A DNA stretch of 64,000 nucleotides, taken from assembly GCA_014529385.2 (NCBI GenBank), contig CM043945.1:148601241-148665240 (forward strand), written 5' to 3'. Source of the DNA: Adiantum capillus-veneris (lineage: Eukaryota; Streptophyta; Polypodiopsida; Polypodiales; Pteridaceae). Shown here piece by piece: positions 24,500 to 35,464 of this stretch (position 1 is the stretch's first letter; each line of letters begins with the position of its first letter). The position numbers and the translations under genes are program-made. The notes beneath the pieces are model-generated. The model was given only the letters and a program-made list of their open reading frames with translations. It was not told where the DNA came from and searched no databases.

Positions 24500-25950
24500 T
24501 TGATAATGTTGGTAGCCTCCGACAAAGCTCTTTTGATATCGTCCAGCTCAATAGCCTCTGAATTTACTCACAGACCTTGACATAGATTTGATCTTGTTCA
24601 TTTATGGAGCGGCTATTTGAACCCGATGATCTTCATTCTACATATCTATTCTTGTAGTGCCATGCCTCTGCTGGCATCTTGCATCTTCTAGCTGATGGAC
24701 CCTTTTGTGAGGAATCGAATTGTTGCTTCTAAACATTTTTCGTCCCTAGATCTGATTTAACAACCTTGCCCAAGTCTACCTTGACTTGCTGGACCTCTTT
24801 CTCCAGGCTCTCCTCTGAGTCCTTGGTGGTTCTTCATCTACTTTTCTAGCACTCTTCTCATGAGATTCTTTCTCTGGGAGTTCCTTCTATAGATCCTCTG
24901 CAACCTTCAACGAAAGCCGTTGAATGGTTCTGGCCTCCCGAGAATTCTAGCCTCTTTGGCATCTTCATGTCCTGATCCTTTTGCAATCTTGGTCGCGAGT
25001 GCCCTGTGCTCTTGCCATTCATTCACCTCCTTGGCCTTCTAGATGACTCTTTGCTTCTCCCACTTATGAGCCTCTTCGATTTGATTTGTTTGAACGACGG
25101 GCTCATATGGTAACTCCATGACAACTCCAACACTCCTAGTGATCACACACACAAAAACTGGTTCTATCACCTTGCCTTTAGTCACTTTAGATTTTACATT
25201 ATCAAGGCACTGAGCTGCAAAATGTATGAACCTCTTCCACTAGAGTTTTGAAAACGCCCTATTCCTGGCCCATTACTAGTACTGGCACCATTATCCATAT
25301 TCTCTAAGCCCTCTTGGTTACCTGAATCTGGGTTTCTTAGGGCTATCATTGACACATCTCTGCCTTTCTTGAAATGGTGCATTCTGATTTTGCAATTGTT
25401 CCACAAACGTTCGAATGCTTTACAGTAAGTACACTGGCAATACTCATACGACTTGTGCTCTTTTGAGTTGCACTTCGTACCCGAGTCTCTACCTTTCCCA
25501 CTGCTGGTATGGTCTTTGAAATCTCAGTTATTTTCTTTGATATTGCCTCGATCTTCTTGGTCCATGATCCCTTCTTATGACTCTTTGACCAGTCCTTTGA
25601 CTCATTGCCCGAAGAACTTGAATTGGAACTCGACTCTTTAGTAGATTATTTGTCGTTGCTCGAACTCCCTCTCCTATTGTGTCCCTTCTCTTGCTTCTCC
25701 AACTTCTGAGCACTCTATACCAAGTCATTAAAATTTCGTAGAGTCGGTGATGAAACCTTTGGCTCCCTTAGTTTCTCAAAGTTTGAATCTGCTTAAAACA
25801 ATGCACGCATTCTCTCCTCTGAAGAAGTTTTCTGGTGAGCTCCTTGATTTGTCCTATTTGACAGCTTGCCCTGCTTGATAATATCCAACTCGTAGAGAAT
25901 ATCTGCATCCTCGCGATTCTCATTATATTCCAATAGAAACGCCTTTTTTT
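24500..25950 (-). pseudogene. decayed gypsy-like gag relic
   Basis: On minus, several short frames string together into a charged, serine- and lysine-rich protein remnant. The clearest piece is near 25360-25410, where CTYCKAFERLWNNC has the spacing of a CX2CX4HX4C zinc knuckle with histidine replaced by arginine. No open frame exceeds 70 codons and no LTR, protease or RT was found. I read it as an old gag fragment; another nucleic-acid-binding gene fragment is possible. Confidence 0.45.
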
Positions 25951-26031
25951 AGCTTATTGTAGGTTCAAAGCTTGCACCCTGGGTAGGGATAATACCATTT
26001 TTTGGCAACATTCTTCAATGTTTGTGGAAAG

Positions 26032-26156
<125 letters not shown>

Positions 26157-26359
26157 GAAATGTTATATTAACGTCTTCAAAAGGCCATAATGACCTATGA
26201 GACCCGAAAGTTACAAAGTGGTGGATCTGATACAAAGTCAGAGTAACAAAATAACCTAACAACAGTACAAAACAAAGATATATACTATGGGGTCCTAAGT
26301 TGATCGATGTGAACCAAGCAAAAAATGGGTGGCTTGTTGGGATAGCTGAATCACAAGAG

Positions 26360-29300
26360 CTCTAGCATCGGTCGTTGGCGAATCTCATCAATTTCCTCCA
26401 TGGTTAGTAGTCTGACCGGGCGTCGTGCATGTCTGGCCAGCGTGCTCCGAATTTTCTGTCGTAGCCTCTGTCGATGCTGTGTAGTTCTTCGCAGTCGCGG
26501 GCGCCTGGATTTCCCCAGTTCAATCGCTCGGTCAATCAGTGTGCCTCTGGTATGAGACGAGGGGGAGCTCTGCTATGGGAGTGGCTCCTGCGGTTGTCCC
26601 GTGTCTGCTCTGAAGAAGTCTGTGATCCGTCTTTAAGATTGGCTAGCCTCGCCATTCATCAGGCTATCTCTGTGTCTGCGCAGCTCGAGCAAGAACAAAC
26701 CCAAACATCCCTGATGTTCGTATCCCATGACTCTTGAGAGTGGTCCAAAACCTTCTCTGAACAAGCAATGGAAGCGACCTCGTATCTCGTAGTAGACGGG
26801 GCAGCGACATGTATAGTGTAGCTCTCTCTCAGGTTCCATGTTACACAAGGGGCATGTCCTGTCCTCTGCTGGTACTCCGCTGTATCTCCCCGTCTCAATC
26901 CGAAACTGGTGAGAAGATGTGCGTAACTGGCCAATAGCACATCGTATCCCATGAGACAAGTGGGTATCCATGTATCTGGGTCTCGCCACAAAACCATCTT
27001 CCGTAAGCTGGAGAATGTGGTCTTTGTAAAAATCCATCTTCGTGCCCAATTCCTGTGCTGGTTGTATCCATGTCCTTCTGGTGTCTAGCTGGGTCAGGTC
27101 TTGGCGTATGAGCTTGGTGATCTCTGACTGTGTAAGGGTGAGAGATGGTGCATCCAATGAGTAATGGAATGGTGGCAGCCGGTCCACGCTGAACCCATGT
27201 GCCTGAAACCATGATGTCATCTCCCCATACCAGCACGTTGTATCTCCTTGTATGGCTAACTGTCGAGAGGCTTCAAGTGCTATGCGAGCATATCTGTCTC
27301 GAGGAAGTGCCCATGTGCGGTTTATGAAGGAGACTGATCTGGTGAGCGCCTCCACCACAAGTGAGGGGGCCGCTAGCTCTGCTCAGATAATGGCCTGTGG
27401 TACTGATGCCTTGGCTCTAATGAGTCGCGAGATCATAGAGACGAGAGGTTTCTCCATGGTCCCCCATCCGTCTGAGCGACCCGTCCTCCCGTGGTGATCC
27501 AGTGAAGGTCCCCCATATCTCGGTTCCATAGAGCAATGATGAAGCCACCAAGGTGTCAAAGAGCCAGAGCTTCGTCCGGGGCTCCTGAAACTGAACCTGC
27601 GAACACATCCTCTCCAATCTACCCAATGCTGCGTGGGCTCTAGTAAGTCTGGTTTCTGCTGCTCTTCTGAGTGAGAATGTAGGTCCGCTAAAAACCACTC
27701 CAAGGTAAGTGTAAGCGTCTGTGTACTCCACAGTCTCCTGGCCGTATGTGAGTGTGGGTGCTGACCTCCTGATCCACTGTGGGGTGGTATTAAACACCAT
27801 AACCTTGGTTTTACCCAGGTTGATAGACAAACCACTTTCGTGGGCAAACGTATGCAGAGCATCCAATTGACGTTGCATTCCCTCTGGGGATTCGGAGATC
27901 AACACTATATCATCAGCATATAACAAAAGTGGAATCCATGTCCCTGCCAACTGAGCACCTTTATCCCCATCGCTGTCAATGTAGTCAGAAATCTCATCCA
28001 CATACATACCGAAAAGAGTGGGAGAGAGCGGGCAGCCCTGCTTCACCCCAATAGTGGAGTGAACCGGTGTAGAAAGTCCCTCCGGGGTGCGTACATGCCC
28101 TACTACTGATCTGTACAATGCCATGATCCCCGAAATGAGTTCTGTGGGTACTCCCATTTCCTGTAATCTGCGCATTAGTCTAGCTCTGGGTACCATGTCG
28201 AAAGCTTTGCGAAAGTCCACAAAGCTACAATAGATCCGTCTCCCATGAGATCTGCCTTCCTCAATGATGGCCCTAAGTGTTAGGATATGGTCAAGAGTAG
28301 AGAAGCCTCTCTTGAATCCTGCTTGCCCAGTTGCACGTATTCCTTCCCTCTCTGCCCATCTACTCAGCTGTTGCTCAAGAATGGATGCATACAACCGTGC
28401 CAGTGTGTGCCCAATCATAATAGTGCGATAATTCCCAGGCTCCATGGGGTCTCCTGATTTGAAGATAGGTACGATTGTAGATAGGCTCCAAGTGTCCGGT
28501 AGGCCCTCACACATGGCACGGTTAAACATAACTGCTAGAAGCTCTGCTAGTAGGTCTTTGGCATGCATGAAATGCTCAGCTACTAGGCCCTCATGATCAT
28601 ATGCTCTCCCAGTCTTCATCCTGTCAATGGCTTTCTTCACCATCTCAACAGTGAAAAAGACACATGTATGTGGGCATGGGTTGGGGGGGTTGGGGAGGGG
28701 CGGCTGTCCAAGTACTGTGTACAAAGATGATGCGTACTGACCCCAGGTCTCTGTGGAGGAAATAGCAGGGGGGGGACTGCTCATGAAAGAGCCGCCACGC
28801 CTCACGCAAGTCTTGACTCAAGCATAGCTTATATAGATCCTGATCGAGTCTAGCCAAAAAAGCCCTCTTCTTCCGCCGCACCTGGCGTCGGAAGTCCATC
28901 TGTGTCTATCTGTGAGTGACGTCCCCAACAACACCTCCCTCTGAAGTCTGGCTCTAGTCTGGTGGCACTCCTCATCGTACCAGCTGTTCTGAGGCATGCT
29001 CCCAAATCGGCGGCTCTGCTCAGGCTGGGTGTGTGGGTATGCTTCAGATGCTGCCTTGTGTAATGTCTGTGTCAGTATAGTAGTTAGCTCCTCCAGAGGT
29101 CGCCCCGGGTCCTCAGTGCATAGGCGTCTGTAGATTCCGTCCATGTATACAGAGTTCGTCTCCCTTGTGAATGTGTAGCTAGTAGGGACCGCTACTCGTG
29201 GCCTGTGTGCTGCACTGAAATGGAAGGAGATGGTCATTGACACCAGAGCATGATCCACCGCCACTCCGACCGGTCTGGGCCCAACTGTGAGATCCTCGAT

Positions 29301-30056
29301 ACTAGAGATGAGATTCGGTTGTGCCATGACATAGTCCACCGTGCTGGCTCCATGTCTATGTGGGAAGCATGTAAAGCCTCTCGCAGTAGGAAATCTTTGT
29401 AGGCCGTTCAAGATGGCCAATCCATGTGCAGTGCCCATGTCTATCAGGTGTCGCCCATACTCAGTATATTCCATATCGTGTGATAGTCTGGAAAGGCCCG
29501 TCTCTGCCACATATATCTCTCTTAGCATCTCCTCTGAAGTATCATAAAACACTGCCTGGTGATGGGCAGTCCTAGCATTGAAGTCCCCGAGGATGATAAT
29601 GTCACCGTCCCTAGAGAACTCCCATATGTCATCATCCAAAACAGAGAAAGGGGACTGTCCTTTGGGTGGTGCATACACAGATGTACTTGGGGGAAAGTAA
29701 CAAATAGCTAGATAGAGGTATCTGCCTGTCTCTACTTTCAGTCTCACCCACATGTACCTAGACTGCTCGTCCCTGCGGGCTATATGTATCAGTGGCTGCA
29801 AATCCTCTCTAAATAACACTGCCACTCCTCCTGAGCCCCGCCCTCTGTGCTCTGAGCGTGTCTCCTGTCTGTAGGCTGTCTCCCACCTATATCCACTGAT
29901 GTGAGGCATGGATTGCCCAGGGGCCTGGTGTGTCTCACAGTAGAAGATTATGTCTCTTCTAGTAAAGCTATCCTCAAAAGCACCCACATCAAGACGCATA
30001 GATCCATTGCAGTTCCATGCAGCTACTTTGAGTGTGGTCCCATAAGTCTCGCACCG
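26360..30056 (-). pseudogene. LINE A ORF2 (endonuclease-reverse transcriptase), frameshifted
   Basis: The first 19 codons follow the ORF1 stop in the same frame and contain WNCNGS, the catalytic-Asn start of an APE endonuclease. The endonuclease continues from ATG 29999 with SETHQ-like CETHQAPGQ, GDFNAR and DYVMAQ, and VAVDHALV at its end. Frame changes occur near 28910, 28800 and 27390. RT motifs are VPIFKSGDP, SFVDFRKAFDMVPR, GVKQGCPLSPTLF and LLYADDIVLIS (near 27915). A C-terminal cysteine-rich region CPLCNMEPERELHYTCRCP lies near 26830. The end is judged from LINE B because reading frames fail after 26633. Confidence 0.88.
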
Positions 30057-30953
30057 TCATGTGGAGCGTCGCTCAAGTATTACCACTTTTCCGTCTCGGT
30101 AAAAAGCGATCTTGCCTTTTCCCCTTGCCGCTCTAATCTCCGGCATTACTTCCTGCATATGAGCTATCTGCGAGAGGGTGAGATCGTCCACGAGAAAGAT
30201 GCCAGTCTCCTTAAGAGTTGGTCTTTTCTTGAAGAATGACTTGTTTGCTTCCATGGAGGGAAAACGGAGGATGAGTGCTCTTTCTTTTGAGGTTTCTCCA
30301 CTGCCTCCATTTTTCTTTATGTTGCCCACTGTCCATGCCCTTGTGTGTGTCGGCTCATGAATCCCTATCAAGGCTCTGAGTTCTTTTACTTCTTTGTCCA
30401 CATTGCCTTTGTCCTTAAGACCGCAAATTCTCACATGTAAAGCGCGCACCCTTCTCCTCTGCTCCTCCTCTAGTGTCTGGTTAATGATGTTGTTGGGTGT
30501 GGATGTGGGCGTTATCTCCTTGTCTTTTCCTTTCTTGGCCACCTTGATCCATTTCTCGGCTTCGTCTGCCTTCTGTTGGGTTTTGGTAAGAACATCCACC
30601 CAAGAAGTCGTCATTTCTTTGTGCTGTTCTTCTCCCTCTTTGATGGCCCGTACTTGTTCCTTGATCGTGTTGATTTCTTCAATTACTGAGGGTTGCAGTT
30701 CGCCCTCTTCCAGTGTGTTTCTTGATCGGGCTTCGGCGAGTTCTTTCTTGAGTGACGTGATCTCTTCCTCTTGGGTCGTCACTCGGTCTTCCAGCGTGCT
30801 TATCTTGCTCTCTTGGATCATCACACGTCCTTCGAGAATGTTTATTGTGCCCCAGAGATTGCGGTTCATCTTGGTGATGGTCTCTGTCATTTCCTCTTTG
30901 CATTTTCGAATGGCATGCTCTAGGGGGTCGGCTTTTTTGTTCGTCTTCCTCAT
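30057..30953 (-). CDS. LINE A ORF1 protein (intact, 298 aa)
   Basis: The ATG at 30953 opens a 298-residue frame. Residues about 10-110 are a heptad-rich coiled coil (repeated NILEGRV, STLEDRV, TSLKKELAE) and residues about 175-298 form a basic C-terminal domain with RVRALHVRICGLKD and FYRDGKVV. This is the usual LINE ORF1 layout: a coiled coil for oligomerisation, then an RNA-binding part; no zinc knuckle is present. The end GKVVILERRST is matched by GRVVIVERRST in LINE B. It ends in TGA followed by CGG, with ORF2 continuing in the same frame. The frame is open, but the partner ORF2 is broken. Confidence 0.85.
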   Translation of the reverse strand: MRKTNKKADPLEHAIRKCKEEMTETITKMNRNLWGTINILEGRVMIQESKISTLEDRVTTQEEEITSLKKELAEARSRNTLEEGELQPSVIEEINTIKEQVRAIKEGEEQHKEMTTSWVDVLTKTQQKADEAEKWIKVAKKGKDKEITPTSTPNNIINQTLEEEQRRRVRALHVRICGLKDKGNVDKEVKELRALIGIHEPTHTRAWTVGNIKKNGGSGETSKERALILRFPSMEANKSFFKKRPTLKETGIFLVDDLTLSQIAHMQEVMPEIRAARGKGKIAFYRDGKVVILERRST

Positions 30954-31107
30954 GTTCGATCGCTGTCCGAAAGGGGGTTAGATGCACGTGTGCACCCACT
31001 CTAGCAACGGGCGCGGCACTGGATGTACGTGTGCACCCACACTGACGGCGATCGCGACGAGCGGCGGAGCGCGAGGCGATGTGGCCCGGTGCCCTCAATA
31101 TGTTCAG

Positions 31108-31108
<1 letters not shown>

Positions 31109-31146
<38 letters not shown>

Positions 31147-31190
31147 CCTCGAAAACAAAAGTGAAGGAGAGGGGGGGGAGGGGGGGGGGT
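31109..31190 (+). repeat. (GT)n(CG)n tract and G-rich run at LINE A 5' side
   Basis: (GT)14 at 31111-31138 is followed by alternating CG (31139-31146), then a purine stretch with runs of eight and ten G near 31171-31190. The (GT)n here and the (GT)n at 26036-26070 flank LINE A on both sides. Confidence 0.9.
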
Positions 31191-31270
31191 AGAAATGAAA
31201 TGAAATGTTATACTAAAGTCCTCAAAAGGCCATAATGACCTATGGGGCCCAAAAGTTAAAAAGTGGTGGG
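31191..31270 (-). mobile_element. 80-bp 3' stub of a LINE A/B family copy
   Basis: Starting at GAAATGAAATGAAATG, about 80 bases match the 3' ends of LINE A and LINE B (shared AAAGGCCATAATGACCTATG and AAAGTGGTGG). It is cut on its 5' side by a (GA)n tract at 31274-31304. This looks like a severely 5'-truncated insertion. Confidence 0.85.
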
Positions 31271-31271
31271 G

Positions 31272-31305
<34 letters not shown>

Positions 31306-31420
31306 CAGTACGATAGAGTTAAAAGGGGGGTTATAAAGTTAGTACATTAAAAAATTAAAAGCTTAAAAAGTTAAAAGGTTAAGGGGTTGAAAGGTTAAAA
31401 GGTTAAAAGCTTTAAAGGTT

Positions 31421-31481
<61 letters not shown>

Positions 31482-31506
31482 CTCATCGCGATAGAGAGGG
31501 GGAGAG

Positions 31507-31596
31507 AACGCGCGATAGAGAGAGAGAGAGAGAGAGAACGCGCGATAGAGAGAGAGAGAGAGAGAGAACGCGCGATAGAGAGAGGGAGCAGGAAGG
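31507..31596 (+). repeat. 30-bp minisatellite, three units
   Basis: AACGCGCGAT followed by (AG)n recurs at 31507, 31537 and 31567, exactly 30 bases apart. Each unit has the palindrome CGCGCG, so it is a GA tract regularly punctuated by CG-only steps. Confidence 0.9.
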
Positions 31597-31803
31597 GGGG
31601 CGGGGGGGACAATGAATGGGGTAGGGGCGCAGGGGCAGGGCAGGGGGGTGTGGTTGCGGGGCGGGAGAGGGAAAGACTCAGGGGGGTGTGGGTGCGGGGC
31701 GGGAAAGGGGGGGAGATTTACCTGCGCAGGGGCAGCAGGGGGGGCTAGGGGAAGCTGGAGCGCAATGGCAGCAGCGGGGGGCGAGGGGAAGCAGGAGCGC
31801 AGT

Positions 31804-31895
<92 letters not shown>

Positions 31896-31907
31896 GTTTT
31901 GTTGCAG

Positions 31908-31998
31908 TCAAAGGAGGAGTGTGAGTATCTAATTAGTCTTGCGAAGCCTCACATGGTGAAATCCACTGTGGTTGACAGCACGACGGGAAGGAGCAAGG

Positions 31999-32000
<2 letters not shown>
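31908..32000 (+). pseudogene. prolyl 4-hydroxylase exon fragment
   Basis: Thirty-one codons preceded by a splice-acceptor-like TTTTGTTGCAG read SKEECEYLISLAKPHMVKST followed by VVDSTTGRSKD. Plant prolyl 4-hydroxylases, the ER/Golgi enzymes that hydroxylate proline in cell-wall glycoproteins, have a very similar stretch just before the catalytic domain. The family would continue SRVRTSSG, but here the codons run into ACACAC(GA)n and no splice donor is visible. No other exon of this gene is found in the window. It is either a stranded exon of a broken gene or one exon of a gene whose neighbours lie beyond the repeats. Confidence 0.75.
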
Positions 32001-32073
<73 letters not shown>

Positions 32074-32075
<2 letters not shown>

Positions 32076-33056
32076 ATCATCATCATCTCTTCTACGACTT
32101 CTACCCTCATGTCAACTTTTACATTCACTTTTGCTATCATGTCTACCACCACCACTGCTTTTGGGTTGTTCCTCGTCTTTCAACGTAGCCGCATGCGCAA
32201 GCTCCTCTTGGAGGGATAGAAAGCTGGCCAAGGAAGGTTGACAAATGCTTACTTTTGTGTTTCTCCATGTTTACAGTGTTGCTTTTAGGGCACGAATGCT
32301 CATGAGCAAACTATTGACGAAGTACTCAAGAAGCTCAACGCCGTTCTCTTTCAAGCTTTCATCTTTCTTGTTTCTTATTGGTAAGGACATACCGGTTGAT
32401 CTGTTATTATAATCCGACAGAATCTCACGAGATCCTTTTGCTTCTCCCCTTTTGCTGCAGTTTTCAAAAACTACTACGCAGTGTTCGAACACGAATGCTG
32501 AAAAAGTACACTTTTCATACTCTGAGCTAACCATTTTGCCTGTGTCCAGACGATGCCAAGAGTAGGATTTGCTTGAATTACACAAAAAACAGTGGGCCTG
32601 GCTCCTTCTCTCTCGCACTTCCTACATGCAGTATGCTTGCATCTGAGGGATGGCAGGAGGACGCGCGGGCGATGATGAGGAAGAGGGAGGTACTGAGCGA
32701 CTGAGCCTTTGCTGCTCCTCGCCTCATGAGCCTTTGCCTTTGTTACGTAATACAAAGCATCTTCACAAGATTCTTCTTATTCAGCCATTTTTTGAAATGT
32801 AAAGGACATACTTTGGGCACCTACTTGCAGCTTTCTCTATTTATTCATTCGTCTCAAGATTCCTTAGAATCCAACCTTTGATCTTAGCAACTCATACCCA
32901 CCCCTCCATTGAGGGGTCGCCTTCTAAAATGGAGTTGGAGAGTCGAACACGGACGCGCGAGAGGTATGACGCAGCGTGAACTGCTGTAGACCACAGCCAC
33001 GGTCGCCCTCGACTGTCAACGACGTGAATATTAAAGTTTTAAAAAATATCTATAAC

Positions 33057-33093
<37 letters not shown>

Positions 33094-33600
33094 GCTTGCG
33101 CCACTTCTGCAACTGCGTCTCTTCTGGAGTTCAACCTCTGCACCTCCTCTGCGTCTGCTTATCACCTTCACCTTATGTGCGGCCCCTGCTCTGCATGCAG
33201 CAGGCTGCATCGGCTCTGCCCATCCCCTCCTATCCCGCCTCCTCTTTGCGTGTCTGCTCCCCCCTGTGCGCCACCTTCTCCGTGATCCAATGCGAAGGGG
33301 ATATTCTCTTCTAATGAGAGATTTTTTGATTTTACGCAAGCTGGTACCCCCTACTACCCCCTACTTGTTTCTAACTCTTATGGTTGAGGTCGATGATGAA
33401 CTCTTGGTTGAGGTCGATGATGAACTCTACCAACACCTTATCAGAACATCCGTTATTGGCTTGCAACTAATCTGTGTAGACCTTCAAAATGAGGGAGAAT
33501 TACTCTAAAGTTTTCAACCTGTCGTCGCCCTTTTGGTGCCAAAAAGCATGCGTGAGCTGCTTTTTGGCCATAACATTAAACGAACGCGTGGGGTAAATAA
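32074..33600. other. unassigned region with a long poly-C run
   Basis: I recognise no gene. Open frames of about 100 codons on minus (32271-32618, 32474-32755) match nothing I know. A run of 33 C (33059-33091) is followed by CT-rich sequence. The two 15-base pieces at about 33385-33425 (GTTGAGGTCGATGATGAACTCT) are a short tandem duplication. Confidence 0.5.
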
Positions 33601-33690
33601 ATTATTAAAGTTAAACCCAAGGATCTTGGCCGTGCGATTTGGGTCAGATCATGCCAAGCACATTGTGGAAAATGTTACAATTTTTCCGAG

Positions 33691-33811
33691 GTGAAAATTA
33701 AAGAAGACCGGGTGAGCCTTGAGGCACAATTTTCAGCCCTCACACTTCCAGTTAATACACTCCTGGTTGCTGTCGTTCCCGCCGCACCATTGCTGACCCG
33801 TGCTACAACAG
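33691..33811 (+). pseudogene. candidate first coding exon of arginyl-tRNA synthetase gene
   Basis: The frame is open from 33601 and ends at a strong donor, CAG followed by GTAAGG (33812). The final residues PAAPLLTRATT plus one base give phase 1, which fits the phase of the next candidate exon at 35465. The composition (hydroxylated, basic, no acids near the end) suits an organelle-targeting peptide. There is no in-frame ATG after the stop at 33598-33600, so a start would need to lie in an earlier exon. The assignment rests only on splice phase and position. Confidence 0.3.
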
Positions 33812-33839
33812 GTAAGGAACTGTTGCTTCCCGGCTCACG

Positions 33840-33840
<1 letters not shown>

Positions 33841-33884
<44 letters not shown>
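33841..33884 (+). repeat. (AC)n microsatellite
   Basis: About 22 AC units lie just after the candidate splice donor at 33812. Confidence 0.95.
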
Positions 33885-33889
<5 letters not shown>

Positions 33890-35464
33890 GACAGAATCGT
33901 ATATGCACACCGACAAACACGTACTTACATTTCCATCCACCATCGTTCCCTACTGCCAATTGTTGTTTGTACATTGTGCTCGTATGGCATCACTACTCGG
34001 AAACTCCAGAGGCCTGAAGTTTTGCAATGAAAGCAATGAGCATAGCAGGCATACACAACAGATTAGCCAGAATAGTGTTCTTAAATTCGTTTTTGAATCT
34101 TCAATCGTTGTCTCTGGCAAAATTTATCAACAGAGCATATCGCATCTGGTTTCAAAGATATGAACACGTATTTGTTTTTCAACTGGCTTTTCTATTGACT
34201 GTTAGATATGCCTCATGTTCTTAAGCATGAATTGTGCGCTGCCTAATCTTCAGTAGTTATAGGATTCTTTTGTACTCTACAAGACTTAAAAAACATGCAC
34301 ACTCTTGTTTTTGTTGTAAGCCATGTCGGACTTGTCTGTGGCTCTGCTGGTTGATGTTCTCGTTATTGGTCTTGGGTGAGTGTATGGGTTGTGAGGGGCT
34401 GCACATTTCGTATGACCTCTTTTCTCACATAGCAAAAGTGCTTCCATGAGTTCTTTCCATATTGAAAGGCTCATTCATTTCTCTTGACCCTTTTTCATCT
34501 TCTATGTAGGTTAGCTTATGGGTTGGAGCAAGTTTGCGCAAAGCAATTTCTCGTTGAATAGCATGGATAATTTTGCTCATTAAAGATTCTCCGTGCTTTC
34601 AGAGAAAGAATGGTTGATTATCTTAGTTTACTTGATGGACTCTCGAAACAAGGTGTTTGTGTCCTCTTTTTACTGGAAACCCTGTAGTAGACTGTCAAAG
34701 TGGATCAATCTCAGCTTTCATTGTAGTTTTGTCTGTAAGAAGGAACTCTGTTTCAAGTAAAGTATTGTCCATCTGGATGTTAATATTCCAAGGCACTTAT
34801 TCTGACGTATAATATTCTCTTTTTACTTAGCATTGCCTGTGGATACTATGTGAGGATGTTTGAGTGCAATCAACCTGTATTGAAAGGCTTGAGTATTCAA
34901 TCGTGAGCTTACAAGTGGGCTTATTTGTGGTTTCTGGAACTTGGAAGCTTTTCTCTGGAAGACGTTTTAAAGCGAGGACTGAGGAGCTGAATTTTTCAGC
35001 TTGTCGGATCAAAAGGCTGGATCATGTATGATTCATTGAGATGACAAGAATCAAACTGGCCATTACACCCCTTCATTCTTCAGGATGAGACTGCACATTA
35101 CACCCCTGCACTCTTCTGGATGAGTCTGCACATCAATGGGAGGCTTACTACTATCATCTCCAGGAGAACAAGAATTTGAAAAAATCAGAGTCTTACATTC
35201 TAGTCAGCTGCACTAAGGAACTCATTGACAGTTGCATAATGAAGGCTGTTGTGGATTGCCTGCTTTTTTATTATGCTCCTGATTAGTCTTCTATCAAGAT
35301 CAAGCTCCAGTTGCCCAATTTTAAGTGGTTAACTGCATAAGTCAAGTGTAAGAAGATGTTGTTCATAGCTTTTGTGCTTCTATATGTATAGACTGACTAT
35401 GAAGGTTCCTTTAAATTCTTATATTAAGCGAGAAAAAGATGCTTAGTCAACTTTCTTTTCGCAG

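Larger units (their letters stand above)
31274..32073 (+). repeat. block of (GA)n tracts and GC-rich spacer
   Basis: (GA)n tracts lie at about 31274-31304, 31422-31478, 31813-31892 and 32006-32073. Between them are short AAAGGTTA repeats (31340-31420), a 30-bp minisatellite (from 31507) and a G-rich stretch (31580-31810). The only coding match inside is the prolyl 4-hydroxylase exon at 31908-32000. The block abuts the LINE stub on its left. Confidence 0.9.

Noticed and set aside
30040-30062. ATGA overlap at the LINE ORF1 stop as a termination-reinitiation signal
   Set aside because: The ATG is in a different frame from ORF2 and its frame closes after about 23 codons, so it cannot start ORF2.
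31500-31600. CRISPR-like array in the 30-bp repeat
   Set aside because: Units are directly tandem without unique spacers, and the context is a plant microsatellite.
32271-32755. Host gene on minus at 32.3-32.8 kb
   Set aside because: Two overlapping frames of about 100 codons show no recognisable domain, and I see no splice context; left as unassigned.
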